Shown one piece after another: positions 52,396 to 60,440 of a stretch of DNA of 64,000 nt. Source of the DNA: Pseudomonas hydrolytica. GTDB taxonomy: Bacteria > Pseudomonadota > Gammaproteobacteria > Pseudomonadales > Pseudomonadaceae. The notes under the pieces are model-generated. The model was given only the letters and a program-made list of their open reading frames with translations. It did no database searches and was not told the DNA's origin. Each line of letters opens with the position of its first letter. Position 1 is the stretch's first letter. The position numbers and the translations under genes are program-made. Where the stretch lies: assembly GCF_021495345.1 (NCBI RefSeq), contig NZ_CP099397.1, forward strand, positions 496,001-560,000, in the 5' to 3' direction.

Positions 52396-53340
52396 TTACA
52401 GCCCGACGTGTTTCTTCACGGCGGCGACGCCGTCCTGTCCGTCGAAGGTGGTAACGCCGCTCAGCCACTGGTCGAGGATCGCCGGGTTGGCCTTGATCCA
52501 CTCCTTGGCGACGTTCTGCGGGTTTTCCTTCTCCAGCACCTTTTCCATCAGCTGGCTTTCGATCTCGACGGTGAACTGCAGGTTGTTCAGCAGCTTGCCG
52601 ACGTTGGCGCAGCGCGCTTCGTAATCCGGCGGCACCACGGTGTAGACCTTGGCTGCGCCATAGTCGGGGCCGAACACGTCGTCGCCACCGGACAGGTAGG
52701 TGATGTCGTGCTGAGTGTTCATCGGGTGCGGCGCCCAGCCGAGGAACACCACCGGCTCCTTCTTCTTGATGGCGCGCGATACCTGCACCAGCATGCCGGC
52801 TTCGCTGGACTCGATCATGCGGAAGCTGCCGAGGCCGAACTGATCGCTCTTGATCATGCCTTCGATCAGCAGGTTGCCGTCATTGCCGGGCTCGATGCCG
52901 TAGATCTTGCCGCCCAGCTGATCCTTGAACTTGGCGATGTCCTGGAAGCTCTTCAGACCGGCCTCGGCGGCATAGGTGGGCACCGCCAGGGTGTACTTGG
53001 CGCCTTCGAGGTTGGGTTTCTCCAGGACCTTGACGCCGCCGTCCTTGAGGAACGGCTCGATCACCGCGTCCATCGAGGGCGCCCAGTAGCCGAGGAAGGC
53101 ATCGACCTGGCCGTTCTTCACCCCGGTGAAGGCGATGGGAACCGAGGCCATGATCTTGCGCGGCTGATAACCCAGGCCTTCGACCAGGGTCATGGCCACG
53201 CCAGTGGTGGCGGCGATATCGGCCCAGCCGATTTCGGCGAAGCGCACCTGCTTGCAGCTGGCCGGCTCGGCGGCCATGGCGCCCTGCATCAGCAGGCAGG
53301 CCAGCAGACCGAAGGCGGCGGTGGTCTTGATCGTTTTCAT
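52396..53340 (-). CDS. cbcX: Choline ABC transporter substrate-binding protein
   Basis: This 314-residue ChoX-type protein has a signal peptide (cleaved after AMA, about residue 23) and choline-binding features: FAEIGWADIAATTGVAMTLVEG without last residues, FLGYWAPSMD, GIEPGNDGNLLIEGMI and VVFLGWAPHPMN. The aromatic residues in GW, YW and GWAPHP form the expected ammonium box. It precedes cbcW by 27 bp in the V-W-X order, so it is the cognate binding protein of this ABC system. P. aeruginosa cbcXWV imports choline, betaine and carnitine. Confidence 0.92.
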   Translation of the reverse strand: MKTIKTTAAFGLLACLLMQGAMAAEPASCKQVRFAEIGWADIAATTGVAMTLVEGLGYQPRKIMASVPIAFTGVKNGQVDAFLGYWAPSMDAVIEPFLKDGGVKVLEKPNLEGAKYTLAVPTYAAEAGLKSFQDIAKFKDQLGGKIYGIEPGNDGNLLIEGMIKSDQFGLGSFRMIESSEAGMLVQVSRAIKKKEPVVFLGWAPHPMNTQHDITYLSGGDDVFGPDYGAAKVYTVVPPDYEARCANVGKLLNNLQFTVEIESQLMEKVLEKENPQNVAKEWIKANPAILDQWLSGVTTFDGQDGVAAVKKHVGL

Positions 53341-53367
53341 CTGCGGTTCCCTGTGAAGTGAAACGGA

Positions 53368-54252
53368 TTAGGAGGACTGGCGCTGCAGCTTGCCGCTGAA
53401 CCAGGCGAACACGCCACGCTTGGCGGTCTGCTTGGTGCCGAAACTCTCGGTGATGCGGTCGAGGATGATCGCCAGCAGCACCACGGCCATGCCACTCTCG
53501 AAGCCTAGCCCGATGTCCAGACGTTGGATGCTCGCCAGCACATCGTTGCCCAGGCCGCCGGCGCCCACCATCGAGGCGATGATCACCATCGACAGGGCCA
53601 TCATGATGGTCTGGTTGACCCCGGCCATGATCGACGGCATGGCGTTGGGCAGCTGCACCTTGAACAGCAGCTGGCGGCTGGTGCAGCCGAAGGACTGGCC
53701 CGCCTCGACGATTTCCTTGTTCACCTGGCGAATCCCCAGGCTGGTCAGACGCACGGCCGGCGGCATGGCGAAGATCACCGTGGCGATGATGCCGGGGACG
53801 CGGCCGAGACCGAACAGCATGGCCGCCGGGATCAGGTAGACGAAGGCCGGCATGGTCTGCATGAAGTCGAGCACCGGCCGGATGATGGTGGCCACGCGCT
53901 CGCTCTTGGCTGCCCAGATGCCCAGCGGGATGCCCAGCAACAGACTGATCAGGGTGGAGGAGAAGGTCAGGCCGAGGGTGACCACGGTCTGCTCCCAGAA
54001 GCCGGTCATGACGATGAGGATGAAGGCCACCGCGGTGAAGATCGCGAAGCGCATGCCGATGCGCCACAGGCCGAGGCCGACGAAGATGGCGATGAGCAGC
54101 CAGGCCGGCGGCAGCATCAGCAGGTTCTCGATACCCTCGGAGAAGCCGCTGACCAGCTTGCCGATGCTGTCGAAGGCGCCGCTGTAGTTGTCCAGCAGGT
54201 GCTGGACCACGTCGTTGACCCAGCTGCCCAGGTCGAGTTTCTTGTCACTCAT
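53368..54252 (-). CDS. cbcW: Choline/betaine ABC transporter permease
   Basis: The 294-residue permease has six membrane helices and the ABC permease loop near SFGCTSRQLLFKVQLPNAMP. It resembles ProW/ChoW, with a long N-terminal cytoplasmic or periplasmic stretch before the first helix. Its start overlaps the end of cbcV by 8 bp and cbcX follows 27 bp later, so V-W-X is a tight operon. Confidence 0.93.
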   Translation of the reverse strand: MSDKKLDLGSWVNDVVQHLLDNYSGAFDSIGKLVSGFSEGIENLLMLPPAWLLIAIFVGLGLWRIGMRFAIFTAVAFILIVMTGFWEQTVVTLGLTFSSTLISLLLGIPLGIWAAKSERVATIIRPVLDFMQTMPAFVYLIPAAMLFGLGRVPGIIATVIFAMPPAVRLTSLGIRQVNKEIVEAGQSFGCTSRQLLFKVQLPNAMPSIMAGVNQTIMMALSMVIIASMVGAGGLGNDVLASIQRLDIGLGFESGMAVVLLAIILDRITESFGTKQTAKRGVFAWFSGKLQRQSS

Positions 54253-55450
54253 GGGATTCCCCCTGCAGGCGGGTCAGCAGACGGCCCTTGCTGATGGCAC
54301 CGCAGTAATGACCTTCGGCATCGACCACCGGAATCGGCCCCTCGTTGTCCACCAGGCGACTGATGACGTCTTCCAGCGGCATGTCTTCCGGCACCGGCAC
54401 CACCTGCTTGAGGACGTTGGCTTCAAGAGGTCTGGGCTCGTCGCCGTCGACCATCAGGGCGATCTTCTCCAGGCTGATGGAGCCCTGGAAATGGTTGTCC
54501 TCGTCGACGATGAAGGCGTAGTGCTTGTCCAGCGCCTGCAGCTCCTTGCAGATCTTCGCTGCGTCCGGCGCCCTGCCGTTGTGCACGTAGGTGGGCACGC
54601 TGTCGGCCTTGAGCTGGCCGGCGGTGAGGTAGCGGCTGGTGTCCACGGTGTCGAAGAAGTTGCGCACGTACTCGTTGGCCGGCTTCTCGATCAGCTCCTG
54701 CGGGGTGCCGACCTGGATCAGCCTGCCGCCTTCCATGATGCCGATGCGGGTACCGATGCGCATGGCTTCCTCGATGTCGTGGGAGACGAAGATGATGGTG
54801 CGGCGGTGGGTCTTCTGCAGCTCCAGCAGCACGTCCTGCATCTCGCGGCGCTTGAGCGGATCGAGGGCGGAGAAGGCCTCGTCCATGATGATCATCGACG
54901 GGTTCACCGTCAGTGCGCGGGCCAGGCCGACGCGCTGCTGCATGCCGCCGGACAGCTCGTGCGGATACTTGTGGGCGAAGGTATCCAGGCCGACCTGCTT
55001 GAGTACTTCCATGGCGCGCTTCTCGCGCTCCTTGCGGCCGACGCCGGCCACTTCCAGGCCGAACGCGGCGTTGTCCAGCACGCTGCGCGAAGGCATCAGG
55101 GCAAAGGACTGGAAGACCATGCTCATGTCACGGCGACGCAGGTCGATCAGTTGCGATTGCGGCAGCTTGGCCACGTTCTGTCCGTCGATGTAGACGTCGC
55201 CGGCGCTGGGTTCGACCAGGCGGTTGATCAGACGGATCAGGGTGGACTTGCCGGAACCGGACAAGCCCATGAGAACGAAGATCTCGCCCTCCTCGACGCT
55301 GAACGACACATCGCTCACGCCGATCACGGCGCCTTTCTCGGCAAGAATCCGCTCCTTGCTCCAGCCTTCCTTGAGCAGGTCGATGGCTTCTTGTGGGTTG
55401 GGGCCGAAAACCTTGTACAGGTGTTCGACCACGATCTTTCCAGACTGCAT
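54245..55450 (-). CDS. cbcV: Choline/betaine ABC transporter ATP-binding protein
   Basis: This 401-residue ATPase of the ProV/ChoV type has Walker A GLSGSGKST (62-70), the signature LSGGMQQRVGLARAL, Walker B SMIIMDEAFSALDP and a C-terminal pair of CBS domains (about 280-395, including EDVISRLVDNEGPIPVVDAE). CBS domains in this family sense ionic strength. MQSGKIVVEHLYKVFGPNP at 55450 is the start. It is the first gene of the V-W-X operon. Upstream is a 964-bp gene-free stretch. Confidence 0.93.
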   Translation of the reverse strand: MQSGKIVVEHLYKVFGPNPQEAIDLLKEGWSKERILAEKGAVIGVSDVSFSVEEGEIFVLMGLSGSGKSTLIRLINRLVEPSAGDVYIDGQNVAKLPQSQLIDLRRRDMSMVFQSFALMPSRSVLDNAAFGLEVAGVGRKEREKRAMEVLKQVGLDTFAHKYPHELSGGMQQRVGLARALTVNPSMIIMDEAFSALDPLKRREMQDVLLELQKTHRRTIIFVSHDIEEAMRIGTRIGIMEGGRLIQVGTPQELIEKPANEYVRNFFDTVDTSRYLTAGQLKADSVPTYVHNGRAPDAAKICKELQALDKHYAFIVDEDNHFQGSISLEKIALMVDGDEPRPLEANVLKQVVPVPEDMPLEDVISRLVDNEGPIPVVDAEGHYCGAISKGRLLTRLQGESHE

Positions 55451-56414
55451 GGGACGTTTCCCCTTCAATCGATATCCAGTTCGCGCTGACACGGCCGGGT
55501 ACGCATCGTCGAAGCGTAGAACAGCTGCGTCAGGCCTCTGATACCTGTGTGGGTGTTTGCTGAATGTCGGGGGTTGGAAGGGGCCTGGCGGCAGGCAGGG
55601 ACTGAGACACTCGGGCACGCTGCAACGCACGCGACCCGAGGCCGAGCCTGCTCGCTGCGTTGTCGATTTCCCTGGTGAGTGACCTTGGCCTTGCCGTGCT
55701 GCAAACCGCTTTCCGAACCCTCTGGCAGTGTTTCGAAGCCCATTCCCTTGGGATTTCATGCTCCTTCCTGGAGCATGCGTACATCCGAAATTTCTTGTTG
55801 GGCTGGCGCCCGATTCGAAGGTGGGCCAGCGCTTATATGTTCTTCGGTCCGGGGCGGTGGGCCCCGGTCTGCCGCCTCTGGTGAGCGCGGCAGCGACGTT
55901 GTCGGCTGACTCAACGATATAGTCTTGGGGTCTGCGCAATTATCGGTTTGCGACCCTGACGTGCTGGGCGACGACATGCCTCGTCACGCCGCTTGTTCTC
56001 CCCTCTTTCCGGCCTTGGCCGGGCTGCTCGTTTTGTCGTTTCGAGCGGGCCCTGTCGCAGCTGACGGAAAGGGATATCGAGAACGCGCTTTAAAAACCTT
56101 AACAGACTTTTTTGTCCCTTGGCCAAGGCTCAAAGCCGCGCCGGGCTTGCTTCGCGGCTCGCCAAGCGAGGCGCAGGCGGCATGCCGCGGGGGCTGTGGC
56201 GATGTTGAAAAAAATTTACAAGGACGGGTCGGGATGTGCCGAAAGGCGCCGAAAAGGTAGCGCTGGGCGCAAGATGACCGTGCGGTCACGGTCGGGTTGA
56301 CGGGCCGGCCTGGACGGGGTGTTCGCCGAGGCGAGCGAGCAACGCATCGGCGCTTCGAAGTTTCTGCGGGTTCTGCCATCGTTGCCGTCTTTTCCTGGCT
56401 TTCCGCCATGGTTC
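55451..56414. other. 964-bp gene-free region upstream of cbcV
   Basis: I find no convincing gene on either strand; the open frames here have no family resemblance, poor starts and mutual overlap. It includes an AT-richer part (about 55890-56120) and an ACCGTG-CGGT-CACGGT inverted repeat near 56278-56293. It must hold the cbcVWX promoter and probably GbdR and other regulator sites. Remnants of lost genes or a small RNA are possible but not shown. Confidence 0.6.
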
Positions 56415-57359
56415 TCAGTTGTTCGCTGCCAGCGGCATGTCGAAGGCTCTGTCGATGGGGCCGCCCTGGTAGCGGGTCACGCCCTTGAGCCAGGCCGCGA
56501 TCATCTGCGGGTTGTCTTCGATCCAGCGCTTGGCCACGCGGCGGCGGTTGGTATTGCCCTCCAGCACGGCGCTCATCAGCTGGTTCTCCGCCGTGATGGT
56601 GAAGGTCATGTTGCGAAACAGCCGGGCCAGGTTGGGGCATTGCTGGCTGAAGTTGCCTCGCGCCACCGTGTTGACCTGTGCCGCGCCATAGTTGGGGCCG
56701 AAATAATCGTCACCGCCGGACAGATAGTTCATCTTCAGACGCTCGTTCATCGGGTGCGGTTCCCAGCCCAGGAACACGGCCCACTTGCCCAGCCGCTGGG
56801 CGCGTTCGACGTGATTGAGCATGCCGCTCTCACTGGTCTCCACCAGGCTGAAGCCCCCCAGACCGAAGGTGTTGTCGCGGATCATGCCCTTGAGCATTTC
56901 GTTGCCTTCGTTGCCCGGTTCGATACCGAAGATCTGCCCGCCGAGTTCGTTCTTGTAACGCTGGATGTCGGCGAAGTCCTTCAGCCCGGCCTCGTAGCCC
57001 GGCGTCAGCACCGCCAGGGTGTAGCGCACCGTCGGCAGATTGGTGTTCAGCTTCTCGATTCTGCCGCTGTCCAGGAGGGGTTGGACCAGTTCGGCCTGTG
57101 CCGGCATCCAGTTGCCGAGAAACACGTCCAGGTGGCCTTCGGACAGGCCGCGGTAGGTGTCGGGTAACGTCAGGCGTCTGACCTGCGTGCGGTAGCCGAT
57201 TTCGCTCATCACCAGGCGCGCCACCGTGGTGGTCATGGTGATGTCGGTCCAGCCGACGTCGCTCAGGCGTACCAGTTCGCAGCGTTCCGATTCGGCCGCC
57301 TGCAACGTGGCGCAGGAGGCAAGGGTAGAAGCGAGCAGCCAACGAGAAAGTCCGTTCAT
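56415..57359 (-). CDS. ChoX-like quaternary amine binding protein (second copy)
   Basis: The 314-residue periplasmic protein is a paralogue of the cbcX product, sharing the LSDVGWTDITMTT, FLGNWMPAQ, GIEPGNEGNEMLKGMI, FLGWEPHPMN and YLSGGDDYFGPNYGAAQVNT segments. The signal peptide ends near LQAA (about residue 22). It has no permease of its own and is likely another receptor for CbcWV, comparable in role to P. aeruginosa CaiX, the carnitine-binding protein. The specificity cannot be set from sequence. It is divergent from gbdR across 685 bp. Confidence 0.87.
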   Translation of the reverse strand: MNGLSRWLLASTLASCATLQAAESERCELVRLSDVGWTDITMTTTVARLVMSEIGYRTQVRRLTLPDTYRGLSEGHLDVFLGNWMPAQAELVQPLLDSGRIEKLNTNLPTVRYTLAVLTPGYEAGLKDFADIQRYKNELGGQIFGIEPGNEGNEMLKGMIRDNTFGLGGFSLVETSESGMLNHVERAQRLGKWAVFLGWEPHPMNERLKMNYLSGGDDYFGPNYGAAQVNTVARGNFSQQCPNLARLFRNMTFTITAENQLMSAVLEGNTNRRRVAKRWIEDNPQMIAAWLKGVTRYQGGPIDRAFDMPLAANN

Positions 57360-58044
57360 GGAATGCCTCTGTTCGGGCGGCCGGAGCCGGATGGAAGATC
57401 CAGGGAATGGCGAATGGCTATTTCACAGCAAGAGGCGGGCCGCTCCGTGAATGAGAAGCGACCTCGACATGCCAGAAAAAGACGTGGCCGGCACGGAGCA
57501 AAACGACGCAATTGGATATGCGCGAGTCGATTTCAGACGTGGTCGAGGTGGTGAAAACTTGATCATTGAATCGGCTGATCCAGCCAGGCATCTCGCGAGC
57601 CTTGGGCTGACGAACAACGCCGCGGCGTTGATCCCTGCTGGTGCAGAAAGCCCGGCACAGGACGCGATCTGCGAGGTTTTGGTGCGAAGGCGACGAGTGT
57701 CGCTAGCACGAGTCGTGACTGATGGGTCATGATCGTTACCATCCATCCGTTACTGCCGGGCAACGGGTATGTAGCACCGCCCGCGGACAGTGCTACCGAA
57801 ATGCTCAGGGCCCCACTGGCATGCGGTCTGGAGAGGACCCGGTCGGCTCTGTCGTCGCTCAGGGAAGACCTGTCTGGTGCGCTGCTCGGCGAGGGATGCG
57901 CTTTTATTGAACGCGCGATCAATTTAGGCATGACCTTTGCCTGGGTATGGATAGCCATCTGGTTCCCTTGAACCAGAGCCAGAATAAAACCGAGGCCCAC
58001 TTCGAAGTTGGGCTCATACCGTGCTTAGCGTGAGGGTTTCATCG
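57360..58044. other. 685-bp divergent region between the second ChoX gene and gbdR
   Basis: No confident gene is seen. A 93-codon open frame at 57451-57732 (+) has no recognised relatives and no clear ribosome site. An AGGCA-N7-TGCCT inverted repeat occurs near 57925-57942, close to the gbdR start. The region should contain the promoters of both flanking genes. Confidence 0.6.
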
Positions 58045-59139
58045 ATGTCGCAGTTCACTCAAGGGGCGCAACCCCAGAACCGTGTCGCCCAGTCCATCGG
58101 CTTTCTGCTTCTGGACAACTTCACCCTGATTTCCCTCGCGTCGGCGGTGGAGCCCCTGCGCATGGCCAACCAGCTCTCCGGCAAGGAGCTGTATCGCTGG
58201 CACACCCTCACGCACGACGGCCTCCCGGTCAGCGCCAGCGATGGTCTGCAGATCACCCCGGATGCCGCCATGCACAGCGCGCCGGCGCTGGATGCGGTAA
58301 TCGTCTGCGGTGGCGTCGACATCCAGCACAGCGTCAAGCGCGAGCACGTCAGCTGGCTGCAGCTGCAGGCGCGCCAGGGCCGTCAGCTCGGCGCGGTGTG
58401 CACCGGCAGCTGGGCGCTGGCCAAGGCCGGTCTGCTCGACGGCTACGATTGCAGCGTGCACTGGGAGTGTCTGGCCTCGATGCAGGAAGCCTTCCCGCGC
58501 GCCGCCATCACCACTCGGCTGTTCTCCATCGACCGCAACCGCCACACCTCCTCCGGCGGCACCGCACCGATGGACATGATGCTGCACCTGATCGGCCAGC
58601 AGCACGGTCGCGAACTGGCCGCCGGCATCTCCGAGATGTTCATCTACGAGCGCATTCGCAACGAGCAGGATCACCAGCGCGTGCCGCTCAAGCACATGCT
58701 CGGCAGCAACCAGCCGAAGCTGCAGGAAATCGTCGCGCTGATGGAGGCCAACCTCGAGGAGCCGATCGACCTCGACGAGCTGGCCTGCTTCGTCGACATT
58801 TCCCGCCGCCAGCTCGAGCGTCTGTTCCAGAAGTACCTGCACTGCTCGCCGTCGCGCTACTACCTCAAGCTGCGCCTGATCCGCGCCCGCCAGCTGCTCA
58901 AGCAGACCAGCATGTCGATCATCGAGGTGGCGTCGGTGTGCGGCTTCGTCTCCACCCCGCACTTCTCCAAGTGCTACCGCGAGTATTTCGGCATTCCGCC
59001 GCGCGACGAGCGCGCCGGTCAGCAGGGCCACAACCTGGTGGTGCTGCTGCCGATTCCCGAGCAGCAGATCAACTCCAGTGCCGTGCTGGCGCTCAATCGC
59101 GCCCAGGGCGAATCGACCTTCGCCAGCGTGCGCATCTGA
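58045..59139 (+). CDS. gbdR: AraC-family glycine betaine/dimethylglycine-responsive activator GbdR
   Basis: The 364-residue regulator has an N-terminal DJ-1/class-I glutamine-amidotransferase-like sensory domain (about 15-185, FLLLDNFTLISLASAVEPLR and LGAVCTGSWALAKAGLLDGY) and a C-terminal AraC double helix-turn-helix (about 220-320, LDELACFVDISRRQLERLFQ and IIEVASVCGFVSTPHFSKCY). GbdR activates betaine and dimethylglycine catabolism and choline-uptake genes in Pseudomonas. MSQFTQGAQPQNRV at 58045 is the start; an in-frame GTG-type extension upstream is not supported. A terminator follows. Confidence 0.94.
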   Translation: MSQFTQGAQPQNRVAQSIGFLLLDNFTLISLASAVEPLRMANQLSGKELYRWHTLTHDGLPVSASDGLQITPDAAMHSAPALDAVIVCGGVDIQHSVKREHVSWLQLQARQGRQLGAVCTGSWALAKAGLLDGYDCSVHWECLASMQEAFPRAAITTRLFSIDRNRHTSSGGTAPMDMMLHLIGQQHGRELAAGISEMFIYERIRNEQDHQRVPLKHMLGSNQPKLQEIVALMEANLEEPIDLDELACFVDISRRQLERLFQKYLHCSPSRYYLKLRLIRARQLLKQTSMSIIEVASVCGFVSTPHFSKCYREYFGIPPRDERAGQQGHNLVVLLPIPEQQINSSAVLALNRAQGESTFASVRI

Positions 59140-59155
59140 ATCGAGCCGCAATGAA

Positions 59156-59186
59156 AACGGGGCGCCAGTGGCGCCCCGTTGTATTT
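59156..59186 (+). terminator. Rho-independent terminator of gbdR
   Basis: AACGGGGCGCC-AGT-GGCGCCCCGTT has perfect 11-bp arms followed by GTATTT, 17 bp after the gbdR stop. Confidence 0.85.
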
Positions 59187-59216
59187 GGGTCGCGGCTAAA
59201 GCCGTCTGCATCAGGT

Positions 59217-59315
59217 GTAGGGTGGGCTTCGCCCACCCTACGGCTCTGTAGAAGATTGGCGCGCACAGCGCACCCCACCCAGTGGCGCCCGTCCGTAGGG
59301 TGCGCCGTGCGCACC
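59217..59315. repeat. REP cluster with GTGGGC and GTGCGC stems
   Basis: GTAGGGTGGGC-TTC-GCCCACCCTAC at 59217-59241 is a perfect palindrome with 11-bp arms. A pair of GTGCGC-type units follows at 59259-59315 (GCGCGCACAGCGCACCCCAC and GTAGGGTGCGCCGTGCGCAC). Two stem types are side by side. Confidence 0.8.
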
Positions 59316-59323
59316 GAGGAGTA

Positions 59324-59575
59324 TCAGGCCGGCTTCGGCACCAGCGCCGGCAGCAGATGCCGGCTGATGGCTTCGCGCACGTTGGGCAGCAGGGTGGCGC
59401 TGCCGCCGAGCAGTTCCTCCACCAGGTGGCGCAGGGCCACGGCACGCTCCGGGCTGAGACCGCTGACGGCCAGTTCGCAGGCCTGCTCCGGCGAGGCCCC
59501 CGCCGGAATGCTCAGGCCCAGCGCGATCAGGCGCTCGCGGAAGTCTTCCTGGTCGATCAGATCGGCGTGCATCAT
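59324..59575 (-). CDS. Small hypothetical protein at the end of the etf/dgc cluster
   Basis: The 83-residue soluble protein MMHADLIDQEDFRERLIALG... has no recognised domain. It is Leu/Ala/Glu-rich and mostly helical. AGGAG lies 8 nt before ATG 59575. It begins 25 bp after etfB, so it should be expressed with the dimethylglycine demethylase electron-transfer genes and may be an accessory factor for them; that is an inference from position. Confidence 0.68.
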   Translation of the reverse strand: MMHADLIDQEDFRERLIALGLSIPAGASPEQACELAVSGLSPERAVALRHLVEELLGGSATLLPNVREAISRHLLPALVPKPA

Positions 59576-59600
59576 GGTCGTGGCTCCTGGGCTTGGGGCG

Positions 59601-60374
59601 TCAGCGTAAGACGCCTTCCTCGATAAGTAGTTTGAAGATAGCCTCCGCGCCGTCCTGTGGCGAGACATCCTTGAGCACCTGACCGCCGCCACCACTGGCC
59701 TTGGCCGTGGCGGCCTTCATGCGTTCCGCGCCGGTCTTGGCCTTGATCACCTTCAGGCGCTTGGGCCGCGGCTTGGCCGGTTGCAGGCTGGCCTCGGCCA
59801 GCAGCGGGTCATCCACCACCGTCACCTCGTGGGCTTCGATCTGCCCGCGGCGGGCCGGGCCGAAGGCGCTCTGGCGCGCCACCGGGGCGGCATTGTCGAC
59901 ACTGGCCACGCAGGGCAGACGCACCTTGAGGCGACGGCGCTGGCCACGCGGCAGCGCCTGCAGCACCTGGGCCACGCCATTCTCCACTTTCTCCACCTCG
60001 GCCAGACCGACCACCATCGGCCAGCCCAGGCGCTCGGCCAGCAGGAACGGCAGCATGCCCGAGCCTTCGCCGGTTTCCGCCTGGCTGCCGGTGAGTACCA
60101 GCTGCGTACGGCTGCCTTGCAGATAGTCCACCAGCAGCGGCAGGGCGTCGGCGCCTTCGGGTTGCTCCAGCACGTCGAGCTGTTCCAGGCCCATGCCCAG
60201 GTAGCCGCGCAGCGCGTCGGCCTGTGGGTCGCCGGCATGCAGCAGTTGCAGATTCTGCCCGGCCAGGCGCAGGCCGAGCTCCACCGCGCGGGCGTCCTGT
60301 TCGGCGCGGCGCGAGCGGCCGGAGGTCGGGTGGGCGCCGACCGAGACCAGGGCGACGATATTCAGATCAGTCAT
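59601..60374 (-). CDS. etfB: Electron transfer flavoprotein beta subunit
   Basis: The 257-residue protein matches the ETF beta family (FNIVALVSVGAHPTSGR-like start, QADALRGYLGMGLEQLDV, TGSQAETGEGSGMLPFLLAE and LPCVASVDNAAPVARQSA). It binds AMP and pairs with EtfA. The gene sits between etfA and the small protein gene. In Pseudomonas the equivalent ETF accepts electrons from dimethylglycine demethylase. MTDLNIVALVSVG at 60374 is the start; it lies 9 bp after a REP element. Confidence 0.88.
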   Translation of the reverse strand: MTDLNIVALVSVGAHPTSGRSRRAEQDARAVELGLRLAGQNLQLLHAGDPQADALRGYLGMGLEQLDVLEQPEGADALPLLVDYLQGSRTQLVLTGSQAETGEGSGMLPFLLAERLGWPMVVGLAEVEKVENGVAQVLQALPRGQRRRLKVRLPCVASVDNAAPVARQSAFGPARRGQIEAHEVTVVDDPLLAEASLQPAKPRPKRLKVIKAKTGAERMKAATAKASGGGGQVLKDVSPQDGAEAIFKLLIEEGVLR

Positions 60375-60383
60375 GGTGTCCCC

Positions 60384-60440
60384 GTAGCCCGGATGCAATC
60401 CGGGAAAGCTGGTGGTGAACCCGGATTTCATCCGGGCTAC
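60384..60440. repeat. GTAGCCCGGATG-type REP pair that includes the etfA stop codon
   Basis: GTAGCCCGGATGCAATCCGGG at 60384 and CCGGATTTCATCCGGGCTAC ending at 60440 are inverted units. The bases 60437-60439 (CTA on the plus strand) are the TAG stop codon of etfA, so the foot of this REP terminates the gene. Confidence 0.85.

Noticed and set aside
55984..56640. 218-codon minus-strand frame in the region upstream of cbcV
   Set aside because: It overlaps the 3' end of the second ChoX gene in another frame and has a Pro/Arg/Gln-rich composition.
57451..57732. 93-codon open frame upstream of gbdR
   Set aside because: There is no ribosome site at the right distance, no recognised domain and an Arg-rich C-terminus typical of spurious frames. 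It is kept only as a comment on the spacer.
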